This document shows positions 36,128-45,855 of a DNA stretch of 64,000 nucleotides, in pieces (within the stretch, counting starts at the first letter, position 1; every line of letters begins with the position of its first letter). The notes under the pieces are model-generated. The model was not told the origin of the DNA. It saw nothing but the letters and a program-made list of their open reading frames with translations, and ran no database searches. The DNA comes from Siccirubricoccus sp. G192. GTDB taxonomy: Bacteria > Pseudomonadota > Alphaproteobacteria > Acetobacterales > Acetobacteraceae. The stretch covers positions 4,056,501 to 4,120,500 of the forward strand of contig NZ_JAHREN010000001.1 of assembly GCF_019084075.1 (NCBI RefSeq). The letters are read 5' to 3'. The translations under genes were made by a program, and so were the position numbers.

Positions 36128-36781
36128 TCAGCCCCGAGCGGGCGCCAGCAGCAGCGGCGCAGCCCCGGCCTCGGCCGCGAAGCCGAGCGACATCTCCCAA
36201 TGCAGCTCCGCTGCAAGGGCACTCAGCAGCGGTGCCAGGATGCGGCGCGGCCCGCCCGCCAGCGCCTCGGCCATCGGCGCGCCGGCGAGCAGGGCGAGCA
36301 GCGGCGGCGGCCAGGCGGCCCCCTTGCCCTCGGGCCAGGCCACCAGCCCCTCCCCCGGATCGCCGGAGAGATGCACCACACCGCCGCGAGGCAGCGCCTC
36401 GGCGGCCAGGAGGGCGGCGTTCAGGGCCAGGGGCACCAGCGCGGCAGGCAGCCGGGTGCCAGGCGCCAACCGGCCGAGGGCGAAGCCGACGCGGGGGGCG
36501 GCCGGGGCAGCCTCCAGCAACCGGGCGAGGCCGATGGCATCGAATTCCTCGCCCGGGCCGCCCCAGGCCGCGGCATAGAGGCGCAGGCGCTGGCGCAGGG
36601 CCGTCGCGGTTTCGCGCGAAAGCGCCAGCATCTCCGACCCCACCTCGCCTGAACCTTCCCCCGGCCTCTCCCCAGGCCCCTCGACGAGGTCGAGCGTCCC
36701 TGCGAGGGTGCCGACGGCTCCGCCGAGGTCATGGCAGAGCCGGGCACAAAGGGAACTGGCGAGGCGTGCGTCGAGACTCAT
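36128..36781 (-). CDS. chpT: Histidine phosphotransferase ChpT
   Basis: A 217-residue protein with the ChpT start LASSLCARLCHDLGGAVGTLAG; phospho-His17 is in CHDLGGAVG. A degenerate ATPase-like C-terminal domain (LVPLALNAALLAAEALPRGG, WEMSLGFAAEAG) follows, with no ATP-binding residues. ChpT relays phosphate from the hybrid kinase CckA to CtrA and CpdR. Finding it in the same gene block as ctrA and the che operon supports a CckA-ChpT-CtrA relay controlling motility here. It lies 111 bp upstream of cheA on the same strand. Confidence 0.85.
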   Translation of the reverse strand: MSLDARLASSLCARLCHDLGGAVGTLAGTLDLVEGPGERPGEGSGEVGSEMLALSRETATALRQRLRLYAAAWGGPGEEFDAIGLARLLEAAPAAPRVGFALGRLAPGTRLPAALVPLALNAALLAAEALPRGGVVHLSGDPGEGLVAWPEGKGAAWPPPLLALLAGAPMAEALAGGPRRILAPLLSALAAELHWEMSLGFAAEAGAAPLLLAPARG

Positions 36782-36884
36782 CCACGGCGTCCTTTCGGGC
36801 TTGCCGATCCGGCCTTAGGCTTCTCGGGTTACCGGACCGTTTTCGGTCATGTTCCGGCAGATGGCATTGCCGGCGGGCGGAACC

Positions 36885-37064
36885 ATGCCGGGGCTGATCG
36901 AGCCCGGGATGCGGGTGCGCCACCCGGGCCGCCCGGATTGGGGCACGGGCCAGGTCCAGTCCGTCATCGGGGACCGGATCACGGTCAATTTCGACAATGC
37001 CGGGAAGGTGTTGATCAACGCCGCCGTCATCGACCTGGTGATCCTTGGCGACAGCACGGAATGA
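36885..37064 (+). CDS. DUF3553 small protein, 59 aa
   Basis: A short basic beta-rich protein, LIEPGMRVRHPGRPDWGTGQ followed by QSVIGDRITVNFDNAGKVLI and ending VIDLVILGDSTE. The pattern (V-R-H-P-x-x-P-D-W-G-x-G-Q-V) is the DUF3553 signature, an SH3-like fold often found at the end of UvrD-like helicases. It stands alone here. ATG 36885 is preferred over the upstream ATG 36849. Function unknown; nucleic-acid binding is a guess. Confidence 0.75.
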   Translation: MPGLIEPGMRVRHPGRPDWGTGQVQSVIGDRITVNFDNAGKVLINAAVIDLVILGDSTE

Positions 37065-37167
37065 TGCCGCGCCCGCCGCTGGCGAAGCGGCTGGCCAGGG
37101 GGCTTGCAGGAGGTGGTGGATGGGGACCAAATGCCTGATGTCGCTCTTGTCCTGAGGAACCCGGCCC

Positions 37168-38157
37168 ATGATCGATCCGTTCGGCAGGCGGATCTCCTAT
37201 CTTCGCGTCTCGGTCACCGACCGCTGCGATCTCCGCTGCGTCTATTGCATGGCCGAGGATATGAGCTTCCTGCCCAAGGCCGAAATCCTCAGCCTGGAGG
37301 AACTTGACCGCCTGTGCGGCGCCTTCATCGGCCTCGGCGTCGAGAAGATCCGGCTGACCGGGGGCGAGCCGCTGGTGCGGAAGAACGTCATCAGCTTGGT
37401 CCGCAGCCTCGGCGCGCGGCTGGGCAGCGGGTTGCAGGAACTGACCGTCACCACCAACGGCACCCAACTGGCGAAGATGGCGGGGGATCTCCACGCCGCC
37501 GGCATCCGGCGCCTCAATGTCTCGATGGATACGCTGGACCCCGCGCGCTTCACCGCCATCACCCGCTGGGGGAAGCTGGAGCAGACGCTGGACGGTATTT
37601 TCGCCGCCAAGGCGGCGGGGCTCGCCATCAAGATCAACGCCGTGGCGCTGAAAGGCGTGAACGAGCATGAATACGACCAGATGCTGGCCTGGTGCGGCGA
37701 GCATGGCTTCGACCTCTGCCTGATCGAGACCATGCCGCTTGGCGAGATCAGCGGCGACCGCACCGACCAGTACCTGCCCCTCTCCCTGGTCCGCGCCCGG
37801 CTGCGGGAGCGCTGGACGCTGGAGGAGACGGATTACAGCACCGGCGGGCCGGCTCGCTATTACCGGGTGCGCGAGACCGGCGGCCGCATTGGCTTCATCA
37901 CGCCGCTGACGCATAATTTCTGCGAAAGCTGCAACCGGGTGCGGCTGACCTGCACCGGTACGCTGTACATGTGCCTGGGCCAGGAGGATGCGGCCGATCT
38001 CCGCCGGCCGCTGCGTGACCCCTCGCTGGACGAGGCCGGGTTGCAGCAGGCGATCCTGGAGGCGATCTCGCGCAAGCCGAAGGGCCATGACTTCGTCATC
38101 GACCGGCGCCACAATCGCCCTGCACTGGCACGGCATATGAGCGTGACGGGCGGCTAG
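37168..38157 (+). CDS. moaA: GTP 3',8-cyclase MoaA
   Basis: A 329-residue radical-SAM enzyme for the first step of molybdenum cofactor biosynthesis. The N-terminal cluster Cys are C20, C24 and C27 ([15 protein letters not shown]). The SAM-binding [11 protein letters not shown] follows. The C-terminal substrate cluster uses C252, C255 and C269 ([12 protein letters not shown] ... YMCLG). The essential C-terminal Gly-Gly (VTGG) is present. No other moa gene is adjacent. Its TAG stop codon shares its last base with a 47-nt hairpin element. Confidence 0.96.
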   Translation: MIDPFGRRISYLRVSVTDRCDLRCVYCMAEDMSFLPKAEILSLEELDRLCGAFIGLGVEKIRLTGGEPLVRKNVISLVRSLGARLGSGLQELTVTTNGTQLAKMAGDLHAAGIRRLNVSMDTLDPARFTAITRWGKLEQTLDGIFAAKAAGLAIKINAVALKGVNEHEYDQMLAWCGEHGFDLCLIETMPLGEISGDRTDQYLPLSLVRARLRERWTLEETDYSTGGPARYYRVRETGGRIGFITPLTHNFCESCNRVRLTCTGTLYMCLGQEDAADLRRPLRDPSLDEAGLQQAILEAISRKPKGHDFVIDRRHNRPALARHMSVTGG

Positions 38158-38203
38158 GGCAGATCGCGGAGGAGCGGCATTCCTCCGGAGCGTGAATCTG
38201 CCC
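38157..38203 (+). repeat. 47-nt stop-codon-adjacent hairpin element, copy 1 (after moaA)
   Basis: Outer stem GGGCAGAT (38157-38164) pairs with ATCTGCCC (38196-38203). Inner stem GGAGGA (38168-38173) pairs with TCCTCC (38181-38186). The bulges read CGC and GGAGCGTGA. It begins on the G of moaA's TAG. The same element, 47 nt long and in the same orientation relative to its upstream gene, occurs after the lrp gene (49259-49305, minus strand). By hand count 32 of 47 positions agree, and two outer-stem pairs differ in a compensatory way. No T-run follows. Confidence 0.75.
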
Positions 38204-38240
38204 TGGAAACAACAACCCGCCGCAATCAGGGGAGCGGAGG

Positions 38241-38642
38241 ATGGGCCTGCTGCAGGACCTCACATCGCGGCTGACCATCCCGGGGCTGCCGGACTGGACC
38301 GGGCTGCTGGCGCTGCTGCTGCTGCTGCTGGTGGGGCTTTCCTACCTGCTGATGCCCTTCAGCGTCTTCGGCGTGAAGGGCCGGCTGGACTCGCTGGAAG
38401 CCCAGCTCGACGAGATCCAATCCGAGATCCGCAGCCTGGCGATGCGCCTGCCGGATTCGCCGCGCCGCGCCGTGGCGGATGACTGGGTGGAACTGCCCGG
38501 CAGCCGCCGCGTGCCGGAGGAGCCGCCGCCGCGCGCCACCCCGCCCATTCCGCCGCCCGCCGCCTGGCCCGAGACGCCGCGCGGCAGCCGGGCCGAGCCG
38601 CGGCTGGACTGGCCGCGCGGGCGGGACGGCAGGACCGGTTGA
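38241..38642 (+). CDS. Single-helix membrane protein with coiled coil and Pro-rich tail, 133 aa
   Basis: One transmembrane helix (about residues 18-40, DWTGLLALLLLLLVGLSYLL), then a short coiled coil (GRLDSLEAQLDEIQSEIRSL) and a Pro/Arg-rich disordered C-terminus. No family recognised. ATG 38241 has GGAGCGGAGG just upstream. It is followed 39 bp later by the nitrilase-family gene on the same strand and may be its operon partner. A scaffold or anchor role is possible but unproven. Confidence 0.6.
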   Translation: MGLLQDLTSRLTIPGLPDWTGLLALLLLLLVGLSYLLMPFSVFGVKGRLDSLEAQLDEIQSEIRSLAMRLPDSPRRAVADDWVELPGSRRVPEEPPPRATPPIPPPAAWPETPRGSRAEPRLDWPRGRDGRTG

Positions 38643-38681
38643 CGCGGCAGCCAAGCAGCACCAATGCCTGGGAGAGTGCCG

Positions 38682-39596
38682 ATGCGCGTGACTGTGGTGC
38701 AGATGAACCAGGGCAGCGACAAATCGGCCAACCTGGCGCAGGCCCGCCGCCTGATCGAGGCCGCCATCGCCGCGGACCGCCCGGGCCTGGTGACCCTGCC
38801 GGAGACCTGGACCAATCTCGGCGGTGGCCGCGAGAGCCGCCGCGCCGCGGCGGAGGTGCTGCCGCTGGCGGGCTCCGGCGCGCCGGGTGGCGAAGCCTAT
38901 GAGATGCTGCGCGACCTGGCGCGGACGCATCGCATCCATCTGCATGGCGGCAGCATCATCGAAGCCGGCGGGACACAGGATGGGGAGAAGCTGTTCAACA
39001 CCAGCCTGGTCTTCGACCCGGAGGGGCAGGAGATTGCGCGCTACCGCAAGATCCACCTCTTCGACATCACCGGCCCGGACGGCACCGGCTACCGCGAGAG
39101 CGCGCTCTATGGGGCTGGGGAGAGGCTGGTGACCTTCCAGGCCGGCGGCATCACCTTCGGCTGCACCATCTGCTACGACATGCGCTTCGCCGAACAGTAT
39201 GTGGCGCTGCGCCAAATGGGGGCCGAGGCGATCCTGGTGCCCTCCAACTTCACCCTCCAGACCGGCAAGGACCATTGGGAAGTGCTGCTGCGGGCGCGGG
39301 CGATCGAGACGCAGTGCTGGATCCTCGCCGCGGCGTCCTTCGGGCAGTATGAGGAACGCGGGACGGCGCGCTTCGTCTATGGGCATTCGCTGGTGGCAGA
39401 TCCCTGGGGGCATGTGGTGGCGAAGGTTTCGGACGGCATCGGCTGGGCCACCGCCCGCATCGACCCGGAGGTGACGGCGCGGGTGCGGCGGGACATGCCG
39501 GTGCTGGAGCATCGCGCCGCAAGGCGCGTAAACTTTGGAAGCGCCGCAAGGCGCGTGGACTTTAATGGCGCCGCCGGCGCCGTGAAGCCCGCGTGA
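38682..39596 (+). CDS. Carbon-nitrogen hydrolase (nitrilase-family amidase)
   Basis: A 304-residue hydrolase with the Glu-Lys-Cys triad: Glu41 ([10 protein letters not shown]), Lys123 ([11 protein letters not shown]) and Cys164 ([12 protein letters not shown]). It matches the Nit/omega-amidase subfamily, which deaminates alpha-ketoglutaramate or deaminated glutathione. The last 30 residues (after DMPVLEHR) are encoded by three 27-bp palindromic units and are not part of the fold. ATG 38682 is the conserved start ([11 protein letters not shown]). The NAD kinase gene begins inside its stop codon (GTGA). Confidence 0.88.
   Translation: MRVTVVQMNQGSDKSANLAQARRLIEAAIAADRPGLVTLPETWTNLGGGRESRRAAAEVLPLAGSGAPGGEAYEMLRDLARTHRIHLHGGSIIEAGGTQDGEKLFNTSLVFDPEGQEIARYRKIHLFDITGPDGTGYRESALYGAGERLVTFQAGGITFGCTICYDMRFAEQYVALRQMGAEAILVPSNFTLQTGKDHWEVLLRARAIETQCWILAAASFGQYEERGTARFVYGHSLVADPWGHVVAKVSDGIGWATARIDPEVTARVRRDMPVLEHRAARRVNFGSAARRVDFNGAAGAVKPA
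39514..39594 (+). repeat. 27-bp tandem palindromic repeat in the amidase 3' end (3 units)
   Basis: Units begin at 39514, 39541 and 39568, with an exact 27-bp period. Units 1 and 2 start with GCGCCGCAAGGCGCGT, a hairpin GCGCC-GCAA-GGCGC, and continue AAACTTTGG or GGACTTTAA. Unit 3 is a diverged GCGCCGCCGGCGCC version ending at the stop codon. The amidase gains RAARRVNF, then GSAARRVDF and a tail. Same period and hairpin design as 13456-13509. Confidence 0.75.
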
Positions 39597-40414
39597 GCGA
39601 GTTGCTCCCCGCACCCTTCCCGCAGCCCGTCACCGCGCAGCCCGAGGATTTTGCCGGCCGCATCGCCTTCCATGCCGCCGCCACGGAGGTCGCGGCCGAA
39701 GCCCGGGCCCGCCTTGCCGCCCGCTATGGCGATGTGCCCGCCGACCAGGCCGCCGCCATCGTGGCCTTGGGTGGCGATGGCTGCATGCTGGAGACCCAGC
39801 ACCGGCTGCTCGGCCGCAACCTGCCGGTCTATGGCATGAACTGCGGCAGCGTCGGCTTCCTGATGAACGACTTTCGCGAAGACGACCTGCCGCAGCGCCT
39901 CGCGGAGGCGCAGGCCGCGGTGCTGCACCCGCTGCGGATGCGCACCGTGGACGCCGCCGGTGCCGCGGCCGAGGCCTTGGCCATCAACGAGGTTTCCCTG
40001 CTGCGCGAAACCCGCCAGGCGGCCAAGATCCGCATCCTGATCGACGGCAAGCTGCGGCTGCCGGAGTTGATCTGCGATGGCATCCTGCTGTCCACGCCGG
40101 CCGGCAGCACGGCCTACAACCTTTCGGCGCATGGGCCGATCGTGCCGCTTGGCGCCAACCTGCTGCCATTGACGCCGATTTCCGCCTTCCGGCCGCGGCG
40201 CTGGCGTGGCGCGCTGCTGCCCGCCGATGCCGAGGTGGTCTTCGAGATCCTGGAGGCCGAGAAGCGCCCGGTCGCCGCCGTCGCCGATTATACCGAGGTG
40301 CGCGACATCCGCCGCGTCGAGGTGCGCGAGGATCGGGGCGTGACCCTGACCCTGCTCTTCGATCCTGACCACGGGCTTTCCGAGCGCATCATCGCGGAGC
40401 AGTTCACGGTGTGA
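39593..40414 (+). CDS. nadK: NAD kinase
   Basis: A 273-residue ATP-NAD kinase. The active-site loop is [18 protein letters not shown] (GGDG), followed by [14 protein letters not shown], the conserved [18 protein letters not shown] and [21 protein letters not shown]. This short form is typical of Alphaproteobacteria. It makes NADP, the cofactor of several reductases in this window. The GTG start 39593 overlaps the amidase stop, and its own stop overlaps the MFS gene start (GTGA), giving a tightly coupled three-gene run. Confidence 0.94.
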   Translation: MSELLPAPFPQPVTAQPEDFAGRIAFHAAATEVAAEARARLAARYGDVPADQAAAIVALGGDGCMLETQHRLLGRNLPVYGMNCGSVGFLMNDFREDDLPQRLAEAQAAVLHPLRMRTVDAAGAAAEALAINEVSLLRETRQAAKIRILIDGKLRLPELICDGILLSTPAGSTAYNLSAHGPIVPLGANLLPLTPISAFRPRRWRGALLPADAEVVFEILEAEKRPVAAVADYTEVRDIRRVEVREDRGVTLTLLFDPDHGLSERIIAEQFTV

Positions 40415-41589
40415 GCGCGGCGGCCAAGGCCGGCGGCGATGCCCGGCTGATCTGGTGCATCGCGCTCGGCCAGTGCATCGGCTGGGGCACGATGTTCGCG
40501 GTCTTCCCCCTCTTCGTGGCGCCGATGGAGGCCGAGTTCGGCTGGTCCCGCGCGGCAATCAACGCGGCGCTGACGCTCGGCCTGCTGGCCTCGGGCCTGG
40601 CCGCGATTCCGGCCGGGCGGCTGGTGGATCGGCATGGCGGCCGCTGGCTGCTGACGCTGGGCGCCTGGGGCGGCGCGGTGGCGCTGGCCGGCTGGTCGGC
40701 GGTGCAGTCGCTGCCGCTGTTCTGGGCGCTGTGGCTGGCGATGGGCCTGGCGCAGGCGGCGGCGCTCTGGGGGCCGGCCATGGCGGTGGTGGTGGCCCGC
40801 GCGCGGGACCCGGCGCGGGCGATCGCCGGCATCACCTTCGTCACCGGCTTCACCGGCACGATATTCCTGCCGCTGGGCGCGGCGCTGATCACCAATCTCG
40901 GCTGGCGCGATGCGCTGTTGGTGCTGGCCGGGCTGCAGGTGCTGCCGGGGCTGCTGACCCTCTGGCTGCTGCCGCCGGATACGGGGCGGCCCGCCACCGC
41001 CGCAGCGGCCGGGTTCAGCCTGTTGCGGGCGGTGCGCGGGCCGACCTTCCTGGCACTCGCTGCCTGTTTCTCGGCGCATGCCTTCATCGGCACCGGCCTG
41101 GCCGCGCATGCGATTCCGCTGCTGCGGGAACGTGGCCTGCCGGAAGCTTCGGTGCTGCTGCTGGTGGCGCTGCACGGCCCCTTCCAGGTCGCGGCCCGGG
41201 CCATGCTGTTCGCGCTGGGCGGGCGGGTGACGATGCGCGGCGTCGGGCGGCTGGCGACGCTGCTGCTGCCGCTGGCCATGCTGGTGCTGGCGCTGGCGCC
41301 GCCCGAATTCGAATGGCTGGTGCTCTATGTGCTGGCCTGGGCGGTGGCGGATGGGCTGATGACCATCATCCGCGCCGCGGGGGTGGTGGAGATCCTGGGG
41401 CGGCAGGGTTATGGCGCCATCACCGGTGCGCTCGGCGCAGCGACCGTGCTGCCGCGCATGGCGGCGCCACTGCTCCTGGCGCTGATCTGGGAAGGCGCCG
41501 GCGGCTATGGGCCGGTGCCCTGGCTGCTGGCGGGGCTTGGCCTCGCAGGGGCCGCGGCCTTCACGGTGGCGGCGCGTGTGCGTGTCTAG
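40411..41589 (+). CDS. MFS transporter
   Basis: A 392-residue membrane protein with about 12 hydrophobic helices. The MFS loop 2-3 signature is present as [14 protein letters not shown] after helix 2; helix 1 has [22 protein letters not shown] mid-protein hydrophilic loop separates the two six-helix halves ([14 protein letters not shown]). The family (oxalate/formate antiporter- or monocarboxylate-like) cannot be fixed. It starts with GTG overlapping the nadK stop. Its TAG stop overlaps the convergent lipoprotein gene by 4 bp. Confidence 0.88.
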   Translation: MSAAAKAGGDARLIWCIALGQCIGWGTMFAVFPLFVAPMEAEFGWSRAAINAALTLGLLASGLAAIPAGRLVDRHGGRWLLTLGAWGGAVALAGWSAVQSLPLFWALWLAMGLAQAAALWGPAMAVVVARARDPARAIAGITFVTGFTGTIFLPLGAALITNLGWRDALLVLAGLQVLPGLLTLWLLPPDTGRPATAAAAGFSLLRAVRGPTFLALAACFSAHAFIGTGLAAHAIPLLRERGLPEASVLLLVALHGPFQVAARAMLFALGGRVTMRGVGRLATLLLPLAMLVLALAPPEFEWLVLYVLAWAVADGLMTIIRAAGVVEILGRQGYGAITGALGAATVLPRMAAPLLLALIWEGAGGYGPVPWLLAGLGLAGAAAFTVAARVRV

Positions 41590-41720
41590 CGCCAGACCCG
41601 CCCGTATTCGGTGCGGACCGTGCCGCCAACGCCGGTCGAAAGGGTATTGCCCGCACCATCGCTGCAGGCGGCCAGGACCAGCAGCCCGAGCAACAACAGG
41701 CGGGCAGCGCATCCGGGCAT
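41586..41720 (-). CDS. Tiny lipoprotein, 44 aa (first of two)
   Basis: A signal peptide MPGCAARLLLLGLLVLAAC with a lipobox LAAC, then a mature part of about 26 residues: SDGAGNTLSTGVGGTVRTEY ending GRVWR. It is a short secreted lipoprotein of entericidin-like size. ATG 41720 is chosen because the signal peptide begins there. The other 44-residue lipoprotein lies 58 bp upstream on the same strand. Function unknown. Confidence 0.6.
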   Translation of the reverse strand: MPGCAARLLLLGLLVLAACSDGAGNTLSTGVGGTVRTEYGRVWR

Positions 41721-41778
41721 CGGCGCTAACCTGGCGCCACGCCGGCCTGCCGCGCCAGTGTGGCCCGGTGGCGGCGGA

Positions 41779-41913
41779 TCATCGCACCCGCGCATCCTCG
41801 CGGGCATTGCCGCCGGCCGCGCCGCCGACATAGGCGCCGCTGACCCCGCCGGAGCGCTCGGCGCAGGCCGCCAGGCCCAGGATCAGCAGCGCGGCGAGGA
41901 GGAGCGGGCGCAT
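41779..41913 (-). CDS. Tiny lipoprotein, 44 aa (second of two)
   Basis: A signal peptide MRPLLLAALLILGLAAC with a lipobox LAAC, followed by a Gly/Ala-rich mature peptide (AERSGGVSGAYVGGAAGGN) and EDARVR. Same length and layout as the neighbouring lipoprotein but little sequence identity after the lipobox. It is 5 bp after the dppF stop, so it could be read from the peptide-transport operon. Function unknown. Confidence 0.6.
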   Translation of the reverse strand: MRPLLLAALLILGLAACAERSGGVSGAYVGGAAGGNAREDARVR

Positions 41914-41918
41914 GGCGT

Positions 41919-42958
<1,040 letters not shown>

Positions 42959-42962
<4 letters not shown>

Positions 42963-43948
42963 GCCGCAACGGCCTCCTCGAGATGCGGGTGGATGCAGCG
43001 GGCGAAGCGGCCCGGGCGGTATTCGGGCATCGGCGGCGGCACCGCGCAATTCGGCTCGGCGCGCGGGCAGCGGGAGCGAAAGGCACAGCCCTCCGGCAGG
43101 TTGAGCAGGGAGGGCGTCATGCCAGGGATCTGCCGCAGCGGCTCGCCGCGACGGTTGCGGCTCGGCACGCTGCCGATCAGCCCGACAGTATAGGGATGCA
43201 GCGGCGCGTCCAGCACCTGGCTGACCGGCCCGCTCTCCACCACCTTGCCCGCATACATCACCGCGATATCGTCGGCGAGGCCGGCGACCACCGAGAGGTC
43301 ATGGGTGATCCAGATCAGCGCGGTGCCGGTCTCGGCGCAGAGCTTCTGCGCCTCGGCCAGAATTTGGCCCTGGATGGTGACATCGAGCGCGGTGGTGGGC
43401 TCGTCGGCGATGATGAGATCCGGCTTGTGCAGCAGCGCGATGGCGATCGCCACGCGTTGGCGCATGCCGCCGGAGAATTGGTGCGGGTAGGATTTCAGCC
43501 GCTCATCCGGGCTCGGGATGCCGACCTGGCCGAGCGCATCGCGGGCGCGCTGGCGCGCCTCCTCCCGGCTGACCTTGGCATGCGCCTGCACCGTCTCGAT
43601 CATCTGCGTGTCGATGCGGAGCACCGGGTTCAGCGTCATCATCGGGTCCTGGAAGATCATGGCAATGCGGTTGCCCCGCAGATGCCGCATCTCCGCTTCG
43701 GACAGGCTGGCAAGGTCCTTGCCCTGGAACAGGATCTGCCCGCCGGCGATGCGCCCTGGCGGGTCCACCAGGCCGATGATCGAGAAGCCGGTGACGGTCT
43801 TGCCGGAGCCGCTCTCCCCCACCAGCCCGAGCACCTTGCCGCGGCGCACGGTGAAGGAGACGTCGTCCACCGCCTTGACGACGCCGGCGCGGGTGAAGAA
43901 GTGGGTCCGCAGTTCGCGGACCTCCAGCGTGGGTGCGGTATCGTTCAT
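42959..43948 (-). CDS. dppD: Peptide ABC transporter ATP-binding protein (DppD/OppD type)
   Basis: A 329-residue ABC ATPase: Walker [18 protein letters not shown], signature [16 protein letters not shown], Walker [19 protein letters not shown]-loop [11 protein letters not shown]. The C-terminal motif [15 protein letters not shown] is that of the Opp/Dpp group. The partner of DppF in the heterodimeric motor. The start ATG 43948 overlaps the dppC stop, and its stop overlaps the dppF start, both by 4 bp. Confidence 0.93.
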
Positions 43949-44884
43949 TTCTTCAGCCTCGGGTTCAGCACGTCGCGCAACTGGTCGCCCACCAGGTTGA
44001 TGGAGACGATCGTCACCAGCAGCGCGATGCCGGGGTAGAAGCTGATCCAGTATTTGCCCGAGAGCATGTACTCATACCCATTGGCGATCAGCAGGCCGAG
44101 CGAGGGCTCGGTGATCGGCACGCCGAGGCCGAGGAAGCTCAGCGTCGCCTCCAGCGCGATGGCCCGGGCGATCTGCATGGTGGCCACCACGATCAGCGGC
44201 GGCAGGCAGTTCGGCAGCAGGTGCCGGAAGATGATGCGCCGGGTCGGCAGCGCCAGGCACTGCGCCGCCTCGATATATTCCCGCCGGCGCTCCACCAGCG
44301 CGGAGCCGCGCACGGTGCGGGCGTAATAGGCCCATTCCACCACCACCAGCGCGATGACGACGTTCAGGATGCCCTTGCCGAGGAAGGCCAGGATCATCAG
44401 CGCCGCCAGGATGGCCGGGAAGGACAGTTGCAGATCGACCAGCCGCATGATGAGGCCATCGGTCCGACCGCCCGCATAGGCCGCCATCATGCCGAGCGAA
44501 GCGCCGACCAGGCAGGCGATCAGCGCCGAGCCGGCACCGACCGTCAGGCTGATGCGCAGCCCGTACATGATGCCGGAGAGCATGTCCCGGCCCTGGTCGT
44601 CGGTGCCGAGCCAATAGGTGAAGCCCGCGCCGCCCACCGTCCCCGGCTCCATCCGCCCATCCATGATGTCGAGCTGGGCGAGGTCGTAGGGGTTCTGCGG
44701 CGCGATCCAGGGGGCGAAGATCGCGATCAGGGCGATGATCGTGAACACCACCAGCCCGAACAGCGCGAGCCGGGAGGCTGCGAATTCCCGAGGCGAAGCG
44801 GCGGAACGGCGTCTCCGCCCGCACCAGGATGGGTTCAGCCGCGGCCGGGGGCGGAAGGTCGAGCGGCGCGCTGGTCGTGCTCAT
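43945..44884 (-). pseudogene. dppC: Peptide ABC transporter permease DppC, one frameshift
   Basis: The inner-membrane permease. The first frame gives MSTTSAPLDLPPPAAAEPIL and FRRFAS, then breaks at the minus-strand run TCGGGAATTC (44787-44789). The second frame resumes with EFAASRLALFGLVVFTIIAL and the complete permease core, including the EAA loop (EYIEAAQCLALPTRRIIFRHLLP). Removing one G restores about 312 residues. The damaged spot is at the start of the first membrane helix. An internal ATG at 44751 would drop that helix. Start ATG 44884 overlaps the dppB stop. Extra G before AATTC, as in gluQ and fliI. Confidence 0.9.
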
Positions 44885-45855
44885 GCCTTGGACTCCAGCC
44901 GGACCCGGGGATCGAGCAGGGAGTAGGTGAGATCGACGACCAGGTTGATGGTGATGAACATCAGCACGATGATCATCAGGTAGGCGACGATGACCGGCCG
45001 ATCCAGCACGTTGATCGAATCGATGATGAGCTTGCCCATGCCGGGCCAGGCGAAGATGCTTTCGGTAACGACCGAGAAGGCGATGGTGCCGCCGAATTCC
45101 AGCCCCACCACCGTCACCACGGGGATCAGGATGTTCTTGAAGACATGCACGAAGGTGACACGGGCCGGTGACAGCCCCTTGGCGCGGGCGAATTTCACGT
45201 AGTCCATCAACATGGTCTCCCGCACCCCGGCACGGGTCAGCCGGATGACCAGGCTGATCTTGAACAGGGCGAGGTTGATCGCCGGCATGACCATATGGGC
45301 CAGCCCGTCCCAGGTCAGGAAGCTCCAGCGCAGGCCGAACAGCTCCGCCGTCTCGCCGCGCCCGGTGCTGGGCAGCCAGCCGAGCTGCACCGCGAAGACC
45401 ATGATGAGCATCAGCCCCACCCAGAAGGTGGGCAGGCTGAAGCCGAGGATGCTGGTGGCCATGATGCCCTTGCTGACCGAAGAATCCGGCCGCAGCCCGG
45501 CATAGAGGCCGAGCGGCAGGCCGATCAGCAGCGCCGCGAAGGTGGCGCCGAAGGCCAGTTCCAGGGTCGCCGGCATGCGCTGCAGGATGAGTTGCAGCGC
45601 CGGTTCGTTGAAGACGAAGCTGCGGCCGAGATCGCCCTGCAGCGCCTTGCCCAGGAAGACCAGGTATTGCTGCCACAGCGGCAGGTCGAGGCCGAGCGCC
45701 GCGATCGCCCGCTCCCGCTCGATCTGGTCGGCTTCCGGGCTGATGAGGATCTCGACCGGGTCGCCGATGGCATAGACGCCGATGAAGACCAGCAGCGACA
45801 TGGCGAGCACGACCACGGCCGCCTGCATCAGGCGCCGGAGCAGGAAGACGGTCAT
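44881..45855 (-). CDS. dppB: Peptide ABC transporter permease DppB
   Basis: A 324-residue permease with six predicted helices. First helix is LLRRLMQAAVVVLAMSLLVF; a long periplasmic loop holds the GDLGRSFVFNEPALQLILQR element typical of DppB/OppB. The EAA-type loop DYVKFARAKGLSPARVTFVH docks to the ATPases. The C-terminus is LVVDLTYSLLDPRVRLESKA. The start ATG 45855 overlaps the dppA stop, and its stop overlaps dppC. Confidence 0.94.
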   Translation of the reverse strand: MTVFLLRRLMQAAVVVLAMSLLVFIGVYAIGDPVEILISPEADQIERERAIAALGLDLPLWQQYLVFLGKALQGDLGRSFVFNEPALQLILQRMPATLELAFGATFAALLIGLPLGLYAGLRPDSSVSKGIMATSILGFSLPTFWVGLMLIMVFAVQLGWLPSTGRGETAELFGLRWSFLTWDGLAHMVMPAINLALFKISLVIRLTRAGVRETMLMDYVKFARAKGLSPARVTFVHVFKNILIPVVTVVGLEFGGTIAFSVVTESIFAWPGMGKLIIDSINVLDRPVIVAYLMIIVLMFITINLVVDLTYSLLDPRVRLESKA

